This document shows positions 42,563-53,249 of a stretch of 64,000 nt of DNA, in pieces. Source of the DNA: Ophiura sarsii (lineage: Eukaryota; Echinodermata; Ophiuroidea; Amphilepidida; Ophiuridae); assembly GCA_035610835.1 (NCBI GenBank), contig CM069446.1, positions 69,549,062 to 69,613,061 of the forward strand. The letters run 5' to 3'. A model generated the notes under the pieces. It worked only from the letters and a program-made list of their open reading frames with translations. It had not been told where the DNA came from and did no database searches. Position numbers and translations under genes: made by a program. How positions within the stretch are numbered: the first letter of the stretch is position 1; each line of letters opens with the position of its first letter.

Positions 42563-42772
42563 ATTTAAAAGTGGAAAATGTTTGTGCTACATTTATTTTC
42601 GCGCTATTCTCGCTAGAATCAGCAAGCGCAAATATTAAAAAGCAAAGAAATTGTTTTTTTGTATGTAGGTCTATGTAAGGAAGCTAAAAATCATGAAAAT
42701 AATAACAAGCAAATTTGTTCAAATTGTGCGAAGCATGAACATTTACAGGCGCGAACATTTACACTTTGACTA
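42563..42772. mobile_element. Family S MITE copy 3
   Basis: AAAAGTGGAAAATGTTTGTG and GCGCGAACATTTACACTTTG, with inverted orientation of the TGTATGTAGGTCTATGTAAG block. The ACTGT termini are lost. Confidence 0.75.
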
Positions 42773-42873
42773 TGCTACAGATGATGTCCCCTCTAGGTTC
42801 AGTACCATATAGTTCTGGCTCCAGAACTCATACTTCTCCAGTATTTATGGGGGAGCTCAAATTATTTTTTGAT

Positions 42874-42900
42874 GGGGGGGGGGGGGGGGGGGGGGGGGGG
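42874..42900 (+). repeat. Poly-G tract (27)
   Basis: Uninterrupted G run followed by TGTTGTTG and a T-rich stretch. Confidence 0.85.
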
Positions 42901-43084
42901 TGTTGTTGATTTTTTTTTCTTTTTTCTTTTTCTTCACCAAAGATTTACACTTGCCCTTGAAAAAATATATTATTGGTAGCATTGTAAACCAAACACATTG
43001 TTGCTCATAATGTGTAAAATTAACCAGTGGTTTCAGTCAACATTGACTTTGGGTACGCATGATCGTTCCAAAATCGCGGAAAAG

Positions 43085-43226
43085 TGTGATTCATGTCCAC
43101 GATTTCCCAAAATTAGGGGTGTTTATTGAAGCTATATCCTCGATTTTCGAAACATAAGGGGTCATTTTAGAAGCTATGTCCGCGATTTCAAAAAAATAGG
43201 GTGTTTTTTGGACAGGCTATGGCACC
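43085..43226 (+). repeat. Degenerate ~53-bp tandem repeat
   Basis: GTCCACGATTTCCCAAAATT, ATCCTCGATTTTCGAAACAT and GTCCGCGATTTCAAAAAAAT recur about 53 bp apart, each followed by AGGGGTGT/AGGGGTCA/AGGGTGTT and GAAGCTAT. Confidence 0.7.
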
Positions 43227-43829
43227 GAAGAAGAAGAAAAAATTAGAATGAGTATTGTGTCATATCAAATTGTCCTGGAAATAGGGAAAAAAGTATTTTG
43301 AACCAGATGTGTCCTCGTTTTTGTGCAAAAAGGGGATTATTAAAAAGTGTCCTTAAAATGGTGAAAAGGGGGGGTTATTTTCAGACAAAATGTCAGTGCT
43401 TTTGTGCGAAAAAGGGGGTCAAATTAGCAAAATTGTCTGGGAAACGCTGTCAAATAGGAGGTATTTCCTGTAAGATCCTGTCAGAACGATCAATGTTACC
43501 CCCCCCCCCCCCCTCTGAATACGAAGAGAGAACACCGGGAAAATTAATGTCACTCCAAAATAAAATGTCTATACATACGGAATAGATAGGGTACTCAATC
43601 AGTTCTATTAGTCTTGCTACGTTAATTTTGTAGTACAAAACGCAATGTGCATTGAATAATTGATACAATTGCTTATCATTTTTGGCATTCAATTATAATT
43701 GATTAGACCAAGATTCAAACACGCATCGTTAGTCATCGGTTTGAATATGTATCACATCACAAAGGGGGGTTCCATTTCTCACTCGATCGTTTACAACCGG
43801 TTTCGAGGATCTTGGATAGTACCCGGAAA

Positions 43830-43890
43830 GAGGGGTGGGGGAGGGGGGGGGAGGGGGGGGGGGGGGTGGGAGAGGAGGGGGAGGGGCTGG
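43830..43890 (+). repeat. Polypurine G-rich tract
   Basis: Almost pure G with single A or T residues (GGGGTGGGGGAGGGGGGGGG then further G runs). Strong G-quadruplex potential. Confidence 0.85.
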
Positions 43891-44165
43891 GACTTAATGG
43901 ATATTAGGTCACTGGGATGTGCCACCAAATGGGTCCCATTTTTCAACCGTCTGGTAAATGAATGACCCTTTTGCATTTAACCATTTTGGGTAAATTTGCT
44001 ATTTTTCACAGAAATGTTAGCAAAATCTGTCAAATATGTAGACAAATTATGGGTCTCTGGTAAACTTTTTTTTTTATGGGTCCATTTTCCACCTAAAATT
44101 AGTAAATGTTTGGGTCAATTTTCATTTTGCTGGCGGCACATCCGTCCCAAAAAAATATCTCAGTG
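43890..44165 (+). repeat. Family FF repeat copy 2
   Basis: GGGTCCCATTTTTCAACCGT, CTGGTAAATGAATGACC, ATGGGTCTCTGGTAAAC and GTTTGGGTCAATTTTCATTT are shared with 10180, 47000 and 53468. It is followed by a 20-base C run. Confidence 0.6.
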
Positions 44166-44415
44166 ACTAATCCACCCCCCCCCCCCCCCCGAACGTATAT
44201 GGCTCTGATTCAGAGGAGAGAGACATTTTCATTATTTTTGCTTTGTAGTTCATTTCCTTTCTTTAAAGCACCGATGTGTTGTACCAAAATTCCAAGTCTA
44301 ACAATGCAATTAGCATAGCTACAGTGTATAAATGTAAAAATAAGTCATTTTCCACCTAATAAGACATAATTTTGACTTTTTTCAGTCAAAACAGATAAAT
44401 TAACCTTTTGACCCA

Positions 44416-44701
44416 TAAGGCTATATTAAAAAATCATTTTGTCTCAAAGCTCCCGCGCGCGTTAGTTAATTGATGCGCGTTAGAAAAGAAGGAGAAAAAA
44501 CCACTTCTTTTTTTTCAACAACAAACAAATTCAAAATGTCACCGATTTTTCAGATTTTCATTGATCACATCATTTTAAATACAAAAGGTCACTTTTACAA
44601 GAATTTCAATAGTTTATATTAAAAAATTAAAAAAATGCATTCCACATTAGGTTTTGAAAAACTGAAGAGCTTTGAGACAAAAGATTTTTTTAATATAGCC
44701 T
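44416..44701 (-). mobile_element. Family E MITE copy 3
   Basis: The ends TAAGGCTATATTAAAAAATC and GATTTTTTTAATATAGCCT are almost perfect inverted repeats continuing into TTTGTCTCAAAGCTC and its complement. The inner sequence shows it is inverted relative to copies 1 and 2: CGCGCGCGTTAGTTAATTGA lies on the left. Confidence 0.82.
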
Positions 44702-45090
44702 CATCATTGTAATGCAAAATGCTCTTTGTATAGCGAGATTGACATTTCCGTACAATTCGGCATCCCATAACCCCAAAACCGAGTATTTGAAAACCATGGT
44801 ACTAATAAAGGTACTCTAAAGGCATTCCACCACACCATCTCCTACCAATATTCCAACATACAATGATACAATATAAACATTAACCAAAGACTTTGGTTTA
44901 ACTTTAGATCAAATTAGTGGAATAATCCATATTATACTTTTGACCTTTGTTTTATTTGCTTTATTCATAGGAAACATTTGAGCTGTCTTGTAAACAAAAG
45001 GATTGAGACAATTACATAACTATGAATATTTTGTCCATTCCTATTTGCTTACCGTGCACATCTGTTAACCATTATTCCACCATTTAATGT

Positions 45091-45496
45091 AGGAGTGTTC
45101 CGACGAGGGACACTAAACTCTAGGTTAGCGTCAAATTCGCTAACCTTGAGGTGAAACTCGTGAATCGGTCATGGTTAACTAACCCCGAATATAAAGCTGG
45201 AATGTTAACCCTAAAAGATCTCACGGTAACAAATCCCTAAGCGCTAACCGAGAGCGGGTGTGCGGGCGTGTGAATCCATCCGTAATGCTAACCGTGAGGG
45301 AGATTTATGACCTGTGACCCAGGTCTTACCGCAAAATGAAGAGTCGCATGACCTTGAGTTAGCCTCGAAGTTACCGCAGTAGTATCACTATACTCTAGGT
45401 TAAGTTTGTCGTCTGGACAGCTCTCTGGGTCAGCATTAAAAAAAATTAACCTCAAGACTAACTAATCTCGAGCTAAGTGGCCGTCTGAACAATCTT
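45091..45496. mobile_element. Family C MITE copy 1
   Basis: The left end TGTTCCGACGAGGGACACTA and the right end, complemented, TGTTCAGACGGCCACTTAG, are imperfect inverted repeats. The interior is rich in GTTAAC/GTTAGC and CTAACC words. About 405 bp; related to 62545-63234. Confidence 0.72.
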
Positions 45497-45947
45497 GTAT
45501 AACCTGCATTCTCTCAAATTATGATGACTATATCCTTGAAATAATTATAATTGCTGCCTGCAATTTTGTATGTTGCAAGAAATACGTAGGAAAAGATTGA
45601 AAACATTACAAAATTCTGTCAGCGTATATTTATTTCCGAGTCCAAAAATTAGGAAGTTTATATCAGCCGACTAAATGAGATTGGAAATGAGTTATTATCA
45701 TGATTATGTCAATTTTATCACTGATTTTATGTACGGTTGCTGTACACACACGCTATTATTGGAAACATCTGAAGTCACAAGCCAACTCACAGTCATACAG
45801 ACAGACAAGATTTGATCAAGTCAAGTGAAGTCTTTTGGAAGAGTAACTCAGTTGAGTCAGGACTTTTGGATCTAATTGAGACTCTTATTGAAGTGACTCA
45901 TAGTCAAGTCATAAATACTGGAGAGCTCCCCAGTAATTATGGTCAAG

Positions 45948-46319
45948 TTAAAGGGAAATTTTAAATGTTTAAAATTTTACTTCAGAATTCAAGATGAACA
46001 TTAAAAATGATTGTTGTTTCTACTAACAAAAACACAGCAAAACTTGAAAAAAACAATATCATCGCTATTTATTGAAAAACGCCCTCTATGCAAATATGGT
46101 TTGCGTTATGTATCACGCGTACTGCAGGGGGATACTGTCGGACGTAAAATGCTCGTCCCGGCTGTTCGAGCATTTTTGAATCGACGTTTTCTTCTACAAA
46201 GAGGGCTGATTTTTCTTATTCCTTATAGGTGTAAGTTCATACATGTAATACAATTATAAAAATATACTAATCCCAGTTTTTACCATAATTGAGGGCGCAA
46301 TCTCCAACACATCTCTTAA
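45948..46319 (-). mobile_element. Family M element copy 2
   Basis: Homologous to 15065-15575 in reverse orientation and lacking the family N insertion, so it shows the empty site. The ends TTAAAGGGAAATTT and CACATCTCTTAA are at least partly preserved. Hairpin AAAATGCTCG-11 nt-CGAGCATTTT at 46146-46176. Confidence 0.78.
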
Positions 46320-46477
46320 GGTGTTTTTTTCTTTCTTCAAACAGCGGCTTTTACTGGCTTTAATAATCTGATCAAGTCATTTGAAAGTGAGACTAAGTAC
46401 ACTAGTAGTAGAATCAAAGATTTTCTTGTACTAGAAAATCTTTGGTAGAATCAATCAGAAAATGTCTTTATTTTTTT

Positions 46478-46500
46478 AACACTTTCCATGCTGTAGGCAT
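46478..46500 (+). mobile_element. Family A left end only
   Basis: TTAACACTTTCCATGCTGTAGG followed by unrelated sequence. Confidence 0.55.
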
Positions 46501-46523
46501 CCAGGTATCAAGTAAAATAGGTA

Positions 46524-46683
46524 CACTCTTAAAAGGACTTAGTCATTTTGACAACGTGTCAAAATACGCAAACCTAAAAACAGGGTAAAAATTGTTAAAT
46601 GTTCACCCCGTGTTTTAGGTTTATATTTAATGTGCATAGTTGACTCAATTATTAGTCAAAATGACCACATTGTTCTAAGAGTG
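46524..46683. mobile_element. 160-bp MITE with TA duplication (family JJ)
   Basis: The ends CACTCTTAAAAGGACTTAG and, complemented, CACTCTTAGAACAATGTGG, continuing TCATTTTGAC on both arms. TA at 46522-46523 and 46684-46685. A related left end, TACACTCTTAAAATGG, lies near 38636. Confidence 0.75.
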
Positions 46684-46754
46684 TAAAATTGATGTAATTG
46701 AGATTTTTCATCATATCCCCCCTCCAAAATCAAAACTTTACAGTCGCAAAAAGT

Positions 46755-46995
46755 GTACTGGAACACAATATTGGGCGATTATTGGAATACCATACATCGT
46801 TTATACTGGGACAAATTTGTCCGATATTGGAACATATTGGAACATAATAACGTTCCAGTATCGCTAAAGATGGTGTCCCAGTATCGACCGATACTGCTAC
46901 TGGAACAGTAAAATCATGTACCAGTATCGAGCGATGTAGGCATCTTTTGTATTTTCTAGTATTGAACGATACTGGTATACCAGTATCTGGGACCT
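46755..46995. repeat. Cluster of CCAGTATCG / CGATACTGG motifs
   Basis: TTCCAGTATCGC, TCCCAGTATCGACCGATACTG, ACCAGTATCGAGCGATG, GAACGATACTGG and TATACCAGTATCTGGG lie within 240 bp in both orientations. Several form short palindromes. No open frame. Confidence 0.7.
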
Positions 46996-46999
46996 ATGA

Positions 47000-47095
47000 A
47001 GTAATTCAGGCAAAATGGACCCATATGTTTACCAGAGACCCATAAGGGACGCACCATTTGATTTTTAGGGGGGTGGGGCATTTTTTAAACTTCCA

Positions 47096-47126
<31 letters not shown>

Positions 47127-47290
47127 CTGAGTATTTAAGGGTGCATCCCTAATAATCCTATATTGGACAGATTTTGCTACAATTTCTGTGAAAAACAGCA
47201 AACATTTAAGGATTTTAGACCCACAAATTTACCAGACTGGTGAGAAATGGGACCCTAATTGGTGGTGAAACATCCCTGTGACCTCATATC
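47000..47290 (-). repeat. Family FF repeat copy 3 with an inserted poly-C element
   Basis: AAAATGGACCCATATGTTTA, CCAGAGACCCATAA and, further right, TTTACCAGACTGGTGAG, GGGACCCTAATTGGTGG. The middle 47046-47154 is a separate sequence. Confidence 0.55.
47046..47154. mobile_element. Short element with GGGACGCACC ends and 30-base poly-C
   Basis: The left GGGACGCACCATTTGATTTT and right AAGGGTGCATCCC are inverted at GGGAYGCACC. Interior is GGGGCATTTTTTAAACTTCC plus 30 C residues (47098-47127). Confidence 0.5.
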
Positions 47291-47718
47291 CACTACCACC
47301 CCCCCCCCCCCCCCCCCCCAAGTACACTTTTTTCTTAAAGTTAAAATCTTCCCCATAACCCCTTCAATGCAAAGCCATCCCAAAAGCAACACAACATTAT
47401 TTGTATACAGTACAGTCTGGGCTGGCAATGTGGGTAACTCCAGCAATGTTGTTAGGCTGATAACTGACGGAATGCTGTAATACATAAACCATGCCCCATC
47501 AGATCTAGTGACCTAAGTTTACTCCATAATCACAATAACAAACATGAACTTGAACTTTTTATAGCAGCAATTATGATTGATTGATGTGTCCAGGTCAGTC
47601 AGGGATCATTATTCCATGGAATATTTTAATGGGGCGCCATGAGAGAGCCAATTGTAAAGCTGAGGAGATACTGACCCTTCATGATTTTTTCAATAGCTAT
47701 TTTAAGTATAACTGAAGT

Positions 47719-47962
47719 TTAACACTTTTCCACACGGCAGGCATCTGCAGACGACATTCAAAAATGTCACAAAATGTTTTCAAAAATGTCAAAATTATTG
47801 AATTTAATTACTGTATTTCGCATCACCATGAGAAATGCTTTGAAATAAGTACAAACATGCCTAGTATTGGTTTAAAACAATCCTTGAGATAGACCTTCAA
47901 AGTTGAGAAAGGTTTCTGACAAATCTGTTTGTATACAATATATTACATGCATAAACTAATAG
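47719..47962 (+). mobile_element. Family A MITE copy 13
   Basis: TTAACACTTTTCCACACGGC start with all landmarks to TGACAAATCTGTTTGTATAC. The right terminal repeat has decayed beyond about 47962. Confidence 0.82.
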
Positions 47963-48125
47963 TAATACTACAGGTATGGTTAAAGAGAGTTTGCCACTTT
48001 CTCAGTCCACTGTCTCTAAATTTAGAGATGTGAAATCAAGTTAGTCATTTTCCTCTTAATTAATAAGACATCATTTTGGCTAATTTAAAGTCAAAACGAT
48101 GTCGTTGGTGGAAATTGCCTGACGT

Positions 48126-48462
48126 TTAAAGGCATATTATGTGATCTTTTCCAGGGAGCACCCTCTATTCATGATTTTTTTTGGAAAGTAGATTTTCTTG
48201 CAGATTTACATTCTGATCATAAATCTTACATATACATTCGAAGTTACAGAGCGATACGATTCCTAATTACCTCAAAATCATGGTTTTAGAGTGAATTTAG
48301 ACTAGAGTAAAATAAGTTGTCGGTTATCCGACAGTTTATTTTCACTCTAAAACCATGATTTTGAAGTAATTAAGAATCTGCAACTTGGAATGTATGTACA
48401 ATTTATGATCAGAAATGTAAATCTGCAAGAAAATCTGCTTTCAATTTTGTTTTCGATGTAAA
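48126..48462. mobile_element. Family J foldback copy 5 (right end truncated)
   Basis: It starts TTAAAGGCATATTATGTGAT and keeps both arms and the central GTCGGTTATCCGACAG hairpin. It breaks off after AAATCTGCTTTCAATTTTG, about 45 bp short of the terminus. Confidence 0.82.
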
Positions 48463-48891
48463 CCTAACTCTGAACCTAAGCCAAAGTGACAGTCAGATGT
48501 TCAGAAAAAGGTTGCTAATAGAAAGATTGAACTATATAAACAAGTTGAATCGTAATGTGCAAGTAATACAAACATAATTACAAATGTATTATTTCTAGTT
48601 AATATTATTTACACACCATACTGACAAGGAACCCCAGTCCCCATGCATAGCTCATAGACTTTCAATATTGACATTATGATTAATAATAAGTAACCCCAGG
48701 CAATACCACAAAACCCACAATAGTGCATATACCAGACACCAAAAAAACCCATTACATAAACAAATTGAAAGTTCTATGACTGAGCCCAAGCTAGCTACTC
48801 CCTTGTTCATCTAGGCTACATCTATGCAAAGACATGATCTATGTTATGGTTGCAATGGGTAGGCCAAGTTATTGTAAACAAATCTTACCTT

Positions 48892-49560
48892 ATTTAACCT
48901 GGCACATATGAGAACACGAGATAAATCCTAGGAATATTCCAAATTTGGTATGATCCAAAATCCACAAATAATAATAAATATGTGATCCAATCCAGTGGCA
49001 TCCACAGTAAAAACCTCTAATAAACAAACAGGCTGAGATGAGTTGATTTCTTCCCCACTGTATATTATTATACACTTGGAAGTCTGAGCAAGTCTCCACA
49101 CATTTATTATCCTCTAATAATATAATCCTTGGCCTTCGTCCTATCTTGATAACAAGATGTTCCCAAAACAAACCGGGTTAACTGGTAGTACCTGTATAGC
49201 AGTGAGCTCTGGTTCCCTATACACATGTATTATTATACGGTTCACCGGCGCTGTTTTGTATACATACAGTACGCGCTGACACACTCTTGCTGCGATCTGA
49301 CATATAAACAGTGTCGAAATAGTATAGAAGTTTTCACTATGATGTAGCGATTGTGTACAGTGTATGGTCTGTATACTGACACCCACCACACGTGTGCCTA
49401 CTCAGCTTCAATGAACTCAGTGTGAGAGAATTGGCCATGTATATGAACCTAGGCACATACAGCACTCACACACACACAGTCTCTATCTTTCTATCTGTCC
49501 CATATTAGTCTCCTACTACACATGCAGTACATTGTGTGACAGGCAGATATACACATATGG
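48892..49560 (-). other. Candidate non-coding first exon and promoter region (minus strand)
   Basis: This is one of the longest stretches without any recognisable repeat. On the minus strand AGGTTAAATAAG is followed at 48891 downward by GTAAGATTTG, a strong 5' splice-donor match (AAG/GTAAGA). Upstream, two short frames (49389-49141 and 49171-48890) have no known domain, so any exon would be 5' untranslated or encode a short unknown peptide. No TATA box or CpG island was seen. A gene starting here would run toward position 1, making the repeat-filled left part an intron. Only a weak inference. Confidence 0.22.
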
Positions 49561-49927
49561 GGCCAGTAAGTCACGGAGCGTTGGCGTAGAGACTGCTCTT
49601 TCTGCTTGACCAATCATCAGGGGGAATAGATGAGGCCAGAAATGACATTTGTTGCGTTTCCCAAACTGGTAATGATATTAAATTCATGAACTTGTGTCAG
49701 TGGGGTGCATTTTATATTTTGTTAGCAAAACACTACTTGGTTTTGTTGAATGGCATTCAAATAAAATGTCAGACAATGCTGATATCTCAATAATAGCGCT
49801 GTTTCCAGGTGGCACAAAGGGAACAAAGAATAGCAAATATGACAGATATGAATAAGCCCGGCCCGGGGGAATGGGGAGGGATCCCGATAGTCACCTATAA
49901 CGCTGCATAACCACACACAAATCATAG

Positions 49928-50448
49928 GAAGGCCATGAAGAAAGTTAAACTGTTGTACGGGCCCAACCGTCCCATTTTATTAGAAATCTGTGAGAAAAAA
50001 ATAAAATTCATGTGCAAATGAATACCGACCCAAAATATATATTTTTGCTTTTCAAACACCGGCAAAATGTTTACAGGTTTTTGTTAAAATTTCGACAGAT
50101 ATTTTGTGATTTATACGGTCATATTCAAGCGAAATAATAAGTAAAAAGAAAGAAAGCCAGACCGACACGACCCAAGAGGTCTGTTTGCCCGTACAAACAG
50201 GGTTTTTTTTAAAGAATTTTTGTTCTCAAATCATGTAACATCAGCCGTGTTTTTTCACACATTTTTAAAAAAAATGTGGCCGAAGATCTGTCGAAAAAAT
50301 TGTGTTCACACACTTTTTTAAAAAAATCCAATTAGTTGGAGATTTTGGTGACATTTTAGGTGTTTTTTTATTTTTTTAAAACATGACAACCAACCCTAAT
50401 TGACAGGTCTGTCTGCCTGTAAAACAGGGGGGATTCGCCGCCTAAAGG
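49928..50448 (+). mobile_element. Family I MITE, chimeric double copy
   Basis: Left GAAGGCCATGAAGAAAG then TTGTACGGGCCCAACCGTCC. A middle junction has GGTCTGTTTGCCCGTACAAA and CAGGG followed by another inner segment (CTCAAATCATGTAACATC). The right end is TGTAAAACAGGGGGGATTCG, CCGCCTAAAG. Probably one element inserted in or recombined with another. Confidence 0.6.
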
Positions 50449-50463
50449 GCTGTATTTTTGAGG

Positions 50464-51005
50464 GGGTGCACCTAACTTGTTAAAGGGTCTGAAAGAGATC
50501 AAAAGTGACCATTTCCAAAAAAAACGGTACAAAATCCTGTCAATATCATGATCTCCTTTAAGTCATCAAATTGGGCACACAAAAATCACATTTTATGGTG
50601 AATCTTGGCCAGTGCAGTGTAAAAATATTTTCTTTCTAGGAACGTTTTTGATAAGCGAAAAACCGAGTTTCCTTCGCTTCCATGGTGGGGGTAAAAATCA
50701 AAATTCTTGGGGCAAAAGAAAGAATTATTGGGGTAAAGTAAATGTGCATGGAACGTAATGTTAACATTGCTTGAAAGTCTAGCTTGATTGAACCCTTTCC
50801 TGCAAAAAAATGTATACTTTTATATAGATCAAATGAATAATGAAGAAGTTACGGCAGTTTTACAGAGGCTGTACCTGAAGGTGCAAAGAGATTAAAATTG
50901 ACCATTTCCAAGAAATCAAAATCCTGTCGATATTTCTCTCCTATAAGGCGTCAAATTGGGCACACAAAACTCACATATTATGGAAAATCATCAGTCACAT
51001 ATATG
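50464..51005 (+). repeat. Two ~140-bp direct copies 400 bp apart
   Basis: 50490-50610 and 50890-51000 share GTGACCATTTCCAA/TTGACCATTTCCAA, AAAATCCTGTCAATAT/AAAATCCTGTCGATAT and AAATTGGGCACACAAAA. No open frame. Confidence 0.65.
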
Positions 51006-51312
51006 CTCATAGCAAGATAGTTAACCCCCCCCCCCCCACCCCACCCCCAGAATAAGTCCATCTGCCCAGTGTTTTCTTATCATGAATAATTAGGAACAAA
51101 CGAAGTTACTGATGTTAGTATAATGATGAGATGATAACATGATTATGACAACCTCTATCTCATAATGTGATAACTGGTGTGAAAGTTTAATGGGATTATA
51201 ATTAATACAGTAAATCAACTTTGTTACTGTAAACATGCAAATTTTCACCTAGCATTAATGTTCACCTTTTTTTAGGTTCAAGCAGCTTCTGCAAAAATTA
51301 AAATGCATGAAT

Positions 51313-51510
51313 ATACTGTAAACGTGGACATTTTCGCGCTACATTCATTTTCGCGCTACAGCTACCGCAAAAATAAAAACACGCAAACATATTTATTTTG
51401 TGTATAAGTCTATGTAACTTTCAAATCGCGAATTTAAAAACAAGCGAAATGGCTGAAAGTCAGCAATGCGCGAAAATGTAATCGCGCCAAAATTACCACT
51501 TTAACAGTAT
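51313..51510. mobile_element. Family S MITE copy 4
   Basis: ACTGTAAACGTGGACATTTT and AAAATTACCACTTTAACAGT, flanked by TA. Contains two TTTCGCGC octamers near 51335 and 51350. Confidence 0.83.
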
Positions 51511-51970
51511 TACTTTTGATTTTAAATCTATGTGATTTTATGTATAATGAATTTATTGGGCCAAATTAAAACAAAAACATGACACAATTGTTCAAAATTC
51601 AGCAGAGCATGAACATTTATAGGTCAATAAATGGGTATGTGTTGTTTCAAGAGAAATAAGACAAAGCAATGCACGCGCGCTGATGTTGATGTTTGAATAA
51701 TGGCACGACCTGCAGGGTGAGTGCTATTGTGAGCATATCAACATTTGCGCAAGTGCATTGATTTTTCTATTTTTTCGAGCAACAAAACATACGCATGTAT
51801 TGACCTAATACATACACAACACTTTACAAATCAAAATCCATAATTTAAGAATAATGAGCTATGTAAAAACGAATAAAAACATGCTAACAAGTTTGCTAAG
51901 ACCTAGCCTGCAGTGAAAATCGGCTAACCTGCGATTCCTGAACAACGAATCAAAACAAAGCGGGCGGTAC

Positions 51971-52227
51971 GCGCATTGAACGGCGCACGCGCATTGAACG
52001 GCGCACGCGCATTGAACGGCGCACGCGCATTGAACGGCGCACGCGCATTGAACGGCGCACGCGCATTGAACGGCGCACGCGCATTGAACGGCGCACGCGC
52101 ATTGAACGGCGCACGCGCATTGAACGGCGCACGCGCATTGAACGGCGCACGCGCATTGAACGGCGCACGCGCATTGAACGGCGCACGCGCATTGAACGGC
52201 GCACGCGCATTGAACGGCGCACGCGCA
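51971..52227 (+). repeat. 18-bp GC-rich minisatellite, about 14 identical copies
   Basis: The unit GCGCATTGAACGGCGCAC repeats without visible change from 51971. Because 18 is a multiple of three, several frames stay open on both strands (hexapeptides such as ACAVQC, NARAPF, NGARAL). The translations are therefore not evidence for a gene. The array is CpG-rich in an AT-rich setting. It ends in a small hairpin AGTGCATT-AGACACTTTC-AATGCACT. Confidence 0.95.
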
Positions 52228-52566
52228 GAGTGCATTAGACACTTTCAATGCACTCCGCATATTTAATTTCTTGCTTTCTGATTGGTTTGACACTACTAAG
52301 AGTGTATTAATTAATCTTGTTCATCATCTCCACTTTTGTGCTTGTTTTTTTACATTTCCATTCTCAAAATGGTGTAAATGATGGTATACAAAATTGATAT
52401 AAGGGTATTGTATTTTTAAAAAACATATTTATAGTTGCAGAAAAAGGTTAGTGTTAAAAAAAAAGTGAACATTTATTTTAATACAAACTCCAATATTAAT
52501 AAATCTAATGCAATGTTTAATTGTCATCTTTTATAATCATGTCTAACGGGTGTATCTTCACACTTG

Positions 52567-52806
52567 TTAACAGCGGCTATTAGTTTTACCACAAACAAAA
52601 CAGATTTTTCAGAAACTTGTCCCAACTTTCAAGGTCTATCTCAAGGATTACTGATCCAATACTAGGCATGTTTGTACTTATGTTAATGCATTATCTTATG
52701 GTGATTCCAAATATGGTCAGGAAATACAATAATTTTGCATTTTTTTAAACATTTTGTGAAACTTTGGAATGTCGTCTGCAAACCCCTGCCGTGTGGAAAG
52801 CGTTAA
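52567..52806 (-). mobile_element. Family A MITE copy 14
   Basis: TTAACAGCGGCTATTAGTTT (terminal repeat shortened by deletion) to CTGCCGTGTGGAAAGCGTTAA by landmark, both TTAA present. 240 bp. Confidence 0.85.
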
Positions 52807-53249
52807 AAAATGAATAAAACTGTAAAATAACCACCATTTTCTATACTAATTTTGTATACCAAAAAAAACTGGGTCTGTTTAGTGTTAGACAATGATGAGG
52901 TAAGTCTTGTTTTACCTCAGGTAGTATTCAGTTTCAACGTTTCACAGAAAATGCATAATTGATCGTTTCAACAGACCAAACAGACGGCCAATGACGTAAT
53001 CAGGTTTGCTGCGTCATAACATTTCTACATTCTGGCTGCTGTATTCTGGCGGGAATGTGGCGCTACAATCATGCTAAAAGTTAACGATGACTAATTTACT
53101 GGGAATAAACAACGTGCCCTACAAAAATGAGGTTAAGTGTTATCAAATTTGTAACACATTGAATTTGAAGCACGAGGCATATTGAAAAGCCTTGAACAGC
53201 ATGGGAAATGAGGTGTCGGTGTAGATACAGTATATAGCGAGGGCAGGTG

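Noticed and set aside
45800..45960. Cluster of AGTCA/TGACT words as AP-1 sites
   Set aside because: Low-complexity AAGTCAAGTC-like sequence; few match the AP-1 consensus exactly.
51859..52293. Long frames with perfect hexapeptide repeats on both strands
   Set aside because: By-product of an 18-bp minisatellite whose unit is a multiple of three.
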